Shown: piece by piece, positions 41,019 through 44,036 of the stretch
Layout of the letters: every line of letters begins with the position of its first letter
Position numbering within the stretch: position 1 is the stretch's first letter
IMG/VR virus record: IMGVR_UViG_3300045918_000845
Location: 1-44,036 of that record
Reading direction: 5' to 3' (one strand)
Length of the DNA stretch: 44,036 bases
Origin: a virus
Notes under the pieces: model-generated
The model's database searches: none
Told to the model about the DNA's origin: nothing
The model's input: the letters and a program-made list of their open reading frames with translations, nothing else
Program-made: the position numbers and the translations under genes

Positions 41019-42016
41019 ACGACCTGATCGAATCATTCCTTGAGTTCAAACAGCACAACGCTGGCCGCTCTGAGCGGACGGTGCAGGCGTATCGACTCGC
41101 GCTTTCTCGCCTGGTTGAATTCTTCGCTCAGCGCGATCCGCTGCTGGCCACTCATGACGAGCTGGTGGTGTTCTCCGGTATCTGGCTGCATAAGCGCGGT
41201 CTGACTGATCCATTGAGCCGCCGCCCGCATGTGGCCGCCATTCGTGAGTTCTTTCGCTGGCTGCTGGATAACAAGCATATTCGCGGCAATCCCGCCGAGG
41301 GCCTGCCTTATCCAAAGTCAGGCCGAAAGATTCCGCGTGTGATGACGCTGAAGAGTGCCGAGAAACTGATGTGGGCACCTGATTTCAACACGTTTGAAGG
41401 GGTGCGCGATGGTGCGATGTTGGCGCTGTTAGTGGGTTGCGGCTTGCGCGCCTCGGGTTTGGTGAGTCTGAATGTAAGCAACGTGATCGAGGATGAGGTT
41501 GACGGTAAAGCGCGCTTGATTTTGAAGGTGACAGAGAAAGGCAACAAAGAGCGCCGTATCCCTGTGCCGCCTGAGGCCGATATGTTGCTGCGTCTGTATA
41601 TGGCGCTTGAAGATTTGAAGGTGATTAACCGTCTCCTGGCTAACGGTGATCTAGTGTTGTTCGTCAGTAAAAAAAATCGCACTTGCACGATTGATGAGTA
41701 TCGCGGCGAAAAGCGGCGTTTGAATCGCCGTGCTGTGTTGGAGATGATAGCCAAGTATGGACGGCGCGCTGGTATTCCTGCTGATCAGTTGCACCCGCAT
41801 GCAATGCGTCACTTGTTTGGCACTGAGTTGATCGAAGAGAACGTGAATATGCTCAATGCACAGGCGCTGATGGGTCACGAAGACGCGAGCAGCACGAAGA
41901 TATACACACACATTGCAATGCGCAGTCTAACGCGTGAGATAGATCGTGCGAACCCGTTGGCCAAGATGAACACGCCGGTGACTGACTTACTCAAGCAACT
42001 TAAAGGTAAGGGTTGA
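41015..42016 (+). CDS. XerC/XerD-like tyrosine recombinase
   Basis: A 333-aa complete tyrosine recombinase. The N-terminal core-binding domain ('FLEFKQHNAGRSERTVQAYR') is intact. Catalytic residues are R145 ('GCGLRASGL'), a Lys in 'EKGNKERRIPV', H262 and R265 ('HPHAMRHLFG'), H288 ('MGHEDAS') and Y297 ('KIYTH'). It overlaps the DUF1643 gene by 4 nt. Xer-like enzymes on phages resolve multimers or act at dif-like sites, so this may be the phage's resolvase or an alternative integrase. The window-end integrase is a separate family member. Confidence 0.87.
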   Translation: MNDLIESFLEFKQHNAGRSERTVQAYRLALSRLVEFFAQRDPLLATHDELVVFSGIWLHKRGLTDPLSRRPHVAAIREFFRWLLDNKHIRGNPAEGLPYPKSGRKIPRVMTLKSAEKLMWAPDFNTFEGVRDGAMLALLVGCGLRASGLVSLNVSNVIEDEVDGKARLILKVTEKGNKERRIPVPPEADMLLRLYMALEDLKVINRLLANGDLVLFVSKKNRTCTIDEYRGEKRRLNRRAVLEMIAKYGRRAGIPADQLHPHAMRHLFGTELIEENVNMLNAQALMGHEDASSTKIYTHIAMRSLTREIDRANPLAKMNTPVTDLLKQLKGKG

Positions 42017-42020
42017 AGTG

Positions 42021-42173
42021 ATGAGCGAAGCGATGCGCTTAACAAGTTGCTGGCTGGCGCAACTCTCATACGGGGTGGCAGCGGTAGAAATCAAAACCTA
42101 TACAAACATGATAGGTATACGGCGCAGTGATGCGGTCGTGCGTGGGCTGCAACTAAGGTCAATAACGGGCTAA
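42021..42173 (+). CDS. Short ORF (50 aa) after the recombinase
   Basis: ATG 42021 lies 4 nt after the recombinase stop and is preceded by AAGGGTTGAAG. It begins 'MSEAMRLTSCWLAQLSYGVA' and ends 'RRSDAVVRGLQLRSITG'. No family recognised; plausible but unproven. Confidence 0.4.
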   Translation: MSEAMRLTSCWLAQLSYGVAAVEIKTYTNMIGIRRSDAVVRGLQLRSITG

Positions 42174-42200
42174 AACAGTTAGCCTGTCACAACTGTTTTT
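42172..42200 (+). terminator. Rho-independent terminator
   Basis: AAAACAGTT (42172-42180) pairs with AACTGTTTT (42191-42199) in a 9-bp stem with a 10-nt loop. The 3' arm ends in a TTTTT run and the next bases are ATT. It should end the long early operon that starts near the CII-like gene. Confidence 0.72.
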
Positions 42201-42255
42201 ATTCGGCGTTTGGGTAGAAAGCGAAGTTCAGCAATGAAAGAACAAAGGGGGAACG

Positions 42256-42798
42256 ATGTTTAGCAAGCATGAAAAGCGAAGTTCAGAGCATGAAACCGCC
42301 ACGAATCACGCGCAACAAGGGGAACTGTTCGAAGGGGTGGGGGGTCGGCAGGCATATCCATCCCCTCGCCGCCGGGGGGGTGGGTACCAACATATATGCA
42401 CCCTTTCAAATTTCGAAAAAACCATTGAGCAAAAAATGCGTGACCCGCGCATGGATGAGCTGCGCGAGATGGGGGTACAACAACACTGGCTAAAAATCGC
42501 AGAAGAGGTCGGCGTGGATGATTTCCTGAAAATTTGGCGAATTTTAGACCGTGAAGCACAGTCCTATGACTCGTGCGGAAATGGCCGCTTACTCGTTCCA
42601 ATGCGCCTGTATTCAACCTATCTGCGCTATCAACGCAATCGCTATATCAACACATTATCCTGTTCAGGGATGCCGCCAAGCGCCATACAAAAGAAGCTGA
42701 TCGAGCAGCTGCATGAAAAAATCAGCATCCGTAACATTTCAAGAGTTGCGAAAATGCGCAATGATGCGGCGCAGGGACGCGCCAGCAATAACGGCTGA
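42256..42798 (+). CDS. Hypothetical protein with possible C-terminal helix-turn-helix (180 aa)
   Basis: AGGGGGAACG precedes the ATG. The N-terminal 45 residues are low-complexity ('AYPSPRRRGGGYQH'), the middle has 'MDELREMGVQQHWLKIAEEV' with 'FLKIWRILDREAQS', and the C-terminal 40 residues could form a helix-turn-helix ('MPPSAIQKKLIEQLHEK', 'ISIRNISRVAK'), similar to Mor-type activators. It sits just upstream of the excisionase-like gene. Role not determined; a regulator of integration is possible. Confidence 0.5.
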   Translation: MFSKHEKRSSEHETATNHAQQGELFEGVGGRQAYPSPRRRGGGYQHICTLSNFEKTIEQKMRDPRMDELREMGVQQHWLKIAEEVGVDDFLKIWRILDREAQSYDSCGNGRLLVPMRLYSTYLRYQRNRYINTLSCSGMPPSAIQKKLIEQLHEKISIRNISRVAKMRNDAAQGRASNNG

Positions 42799-42801
42799 CA
42801 C

Positions 42802-43140
42802 ATGCGCACCCTCGACCTCAACGAAGCTGCCCTCTTCCTGCGCCTGCATCCGCATACGCTTGAAGCTAAGGCTCGTGCGGGTGAAATACCAGGGGCGAAG
42901 CCGGGTAAGTGCTGGGTTTTTCTTGATGTTGACCTTGCGGACTGGTTGCGCGGACAATATCGATCACAAAAAAAAGAAGAGGGGGGTTTGTGTCAATCTA
43001 TAAGCGTGGAAACGTCTATTGGTGTGAGTGGGAGATCGGCGGCAAAAGAGTTAGAGAGACGACTGGGGCAACCGAGCGCCAAGCCGCGCAAGAGTACCAT
43101 GACCGCCGACGTGCTCACATTTGGCGCGCATCGAAACTAG
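42802..43140 (+). CDS. Excisionase-like HTH protein
   Basis: A MerR/excisionase-like helix-turn-helix: 'LDLNEAALFLRLHPHTLEAK' followed by 'GEIPGAKPGKCWVFLDVDL' and a 'WLR' motif. The C-terminal part (from about residue 60) overlaps the integrase gene in another frame and may be less constrained. It is 3 nt after the preceding gene and overlaps the integrase start, the usual Xis-Int order. Likely a recombination directionality factor. Confidence 0.72.
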   Translation: MRTLDLNEAALFLRLHPHTLEAKARAGEIPGAKPGKCWVFLDVDLADWLRGQYRSQKKEEGGLCQSISVETSIGVSGRSAAKELERRLGQPSAKPRKSTMTADVLTFGAHRN

Positions 43141-44036
43141 GAGACCGGCTCGTTCAAACGTGGGATGAGGCGGCACTGCAATGGGTCGATGAGCATGCCG
43201 TTCATAAAAAGAGTTTCGAGACGGATAGATTAAGGCTTAAATGGCTGACCGTTAAACTGACTGGAAAAAGTATTGATTCGATTACGACCGATGAGATGTT
43301 AAAAATTCGCAAAGAGCTTTTAATCACCCGCTCAGCCTCAACCGCTAATCGCTTCCTGGCTGTCATTTCTGCGGTACTCAACTATGCCCACTCAAAAGAC
43401 AAATTATCTGGCGTACCTAAAATCCCCCACTTGGCGGAAGAAAATGAGCGTTTTATCTGGTTAACGCAAGAGCAAGCTGATGCATTTATTGCTGAGCTCC
43501 CAACGCATTTAGCGGACATGTCCAGATTTTCGCTTGCTACAGGCCTGCGCCGGGCTAACGTTACCGAATTAACCTGGAATGATATAGACCGAAATCGAAA
43601 TATTGCATGGATATGGGCCGACGCAGCAAAAGGGAAAAAACATATCAATGTCCCTCTCAACGAAGACGCGATGGCTGTAATCAAAGAGCGTTATGAGCAA
43701 AAAGACAAGGATGAGAAAAGCGCACGTCACCCAAAATATGTTTTCACGTATCGAGGTAATCCAATTTTTCGGGTAACAACCGCAGCGTGGTACAAGGCGG
43801 CAAAACGCGCAGGAATAGATCCTGATTTTACTTTTCACGGGCTGAGGCATACATGGGCAAGCTGGCATGTTATGGCCGGAACCCCGCTTGAGGTACTAAT
43901 GAAGCTAGGCGCATGGCGGTCGCTCGATATGGTAATGAGATATGCTCATCTTGCGCCGAACTTCACTGCGAACTACGCGGGGAACTCAAAAAGAGTCCCC
44001 ACAAAATCCCCCACACCCGCTTTAAACCAAGCCTAA
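42990..44036 (+). CDS. Phage integrase (tyrosine recombinase)
   Basis: A 348-aa site-specific integrase. The N-terminal part 'SIYKRGNVYWCEWEIGGKRV' is the small arm-binding-like fold common to phage integrases. Catalytic residues are R187 ('TGLRRANV'), H283 and R286 ('FHGLRHTWASW'), W/H-box 'LGAWRSL' and Y318 ('RYAHL'). GTG start at 42990 with AGAAGAGGGGGG upstream. It is at the right edge of the window, and the stop is the last base, so attR is outside. Expected to catalyse attP-attB recombination. Confidence 0.9.
   Translation: MSIYKRGNVYWCEWEIGGKRVRETTGATERQAAQEYHDRRRAHIWRASKLGDRLVQTWDEAALQWVDEHAVHKKSFETDRLRLKWLTVKLTGKSIDSITTDEMLKIRKELLITRSASTANRFLAVISAVLNYAHSKDKLSGVPKIPHLAEENERFIWLTQEQADAFIAELPTHLADMSRFSLATGLRRANVTELTWNDIDRNRNIAWIWADAAKGKKHINVPLNEDAMAVIKERYEQKDKDEKSARHPKYVFTYRGNPIFRVTTAAWYKAAKRAGIDPDFTFHGLRHTWASWHVMAGTPLEVLMKLGAWRSLDMVMRYAHLAPNFTANYAGNSKRVPTKSPTPALNQA

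Noticed and set aside
1-44036. CRISPR array, tRNA or rRNA genes
   Set aside because: No regularly spaced repeats of the CRISPR type and no convincing cloverleaf were seen by eye; a tRNA scan would be needed to be certain.
1-44036. A second VR or a second DGR target
   Set aside because: The conserved TR ends (ATGTGCCCGATCGCTGCG and GTGGGCTTTCGCTCGG) were noticed only at the VR and TR; a nucleotide search of the whole host genome would be decisive.
1-44036. attL/attR direct repeats
   Set aside because: The window begins at a start codon and ends at the integrase stop, so the att sites, if present, lie outside it.

Overview
The window reads as a nearly complete temperate siphovirus-type prophage, running from the DNA-packaging genes at the left edge to an integrase at the right edge. 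The first base is the ATG of a putative small terminase gene and the last base is the stop of a tyrosine integrase, so the attachment sites lie outside the window. Codon use, moderate GC content and protein styles (MuF-type head protein, Mu I-type protease, CII-like and Arc-like regulators) suggest a proteobacterial host, probably a betaproteobacterium. That host call is inference.

Layout: 1-5819 packaging and head genes (TerS, TerL, a RyR-domain protein, portal, MuF/gp7-like protein). 5846-7243 a PAPS-reductase-like/ParB-like pair resembling IbrA/IbrB. 7206-10112 an antisense cargo block (ASCH protein, HTH protein, a 51-aa gene between inverted repeats, a 312-aa unknown, a DUF932 protein) with its own consensus promoter. 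10398-14146 a protease-scaffold-capsid polyprotein and head-completion candidates. 14143-15643 the lysis cassette (holin, lytic transglycosylase, nested spanins). 15647-25570 head-tail joining, tail tube, tail assembly chaperones with a programmed -1 frameshift site, a 1651-aa tape measure and tail-tip proteins.

25580-28680 is a diversity-generating retroelement (DGR): a variable tail protein whose C-terminus is the variable repeat VR, an Avd-type accessory gene, the template repeat TR, a spacer and a reverse transcriptase. VR and TR align without gaps over about 115 bp. All 14 differences fall on template adenines, which is the mark of adenine-specific mutagenic homing. The system presumably diversifies the receptor-binding tip of the phage tail. 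This is the standout feature.

28583-30495 holds accessory genes (membrane protein, lipoprotein, an Arc-like regulator on the minus strand). 30538-32121 is the regulatory switch region, with a divergent Arc-like gene under a consensus promoter that overlaps direct-repeat operators, followed by a CII-like gene. 32148-37259 is a tightly overlapped early operon with a short tyrosine recombinase, many small phage proteins and an HNH endonuclease. 37284-41018 holds a large primase-helicase, a CCACGGGTTT-repeat region that may be the replication origin, and a DUF1643 protein. 41015-44036 holds a XerC/D-like recombinase, a terminator, a small HTH (excisionase-like) gene and the integrase. Three tyrosine recombinases in one prophage is unusual.
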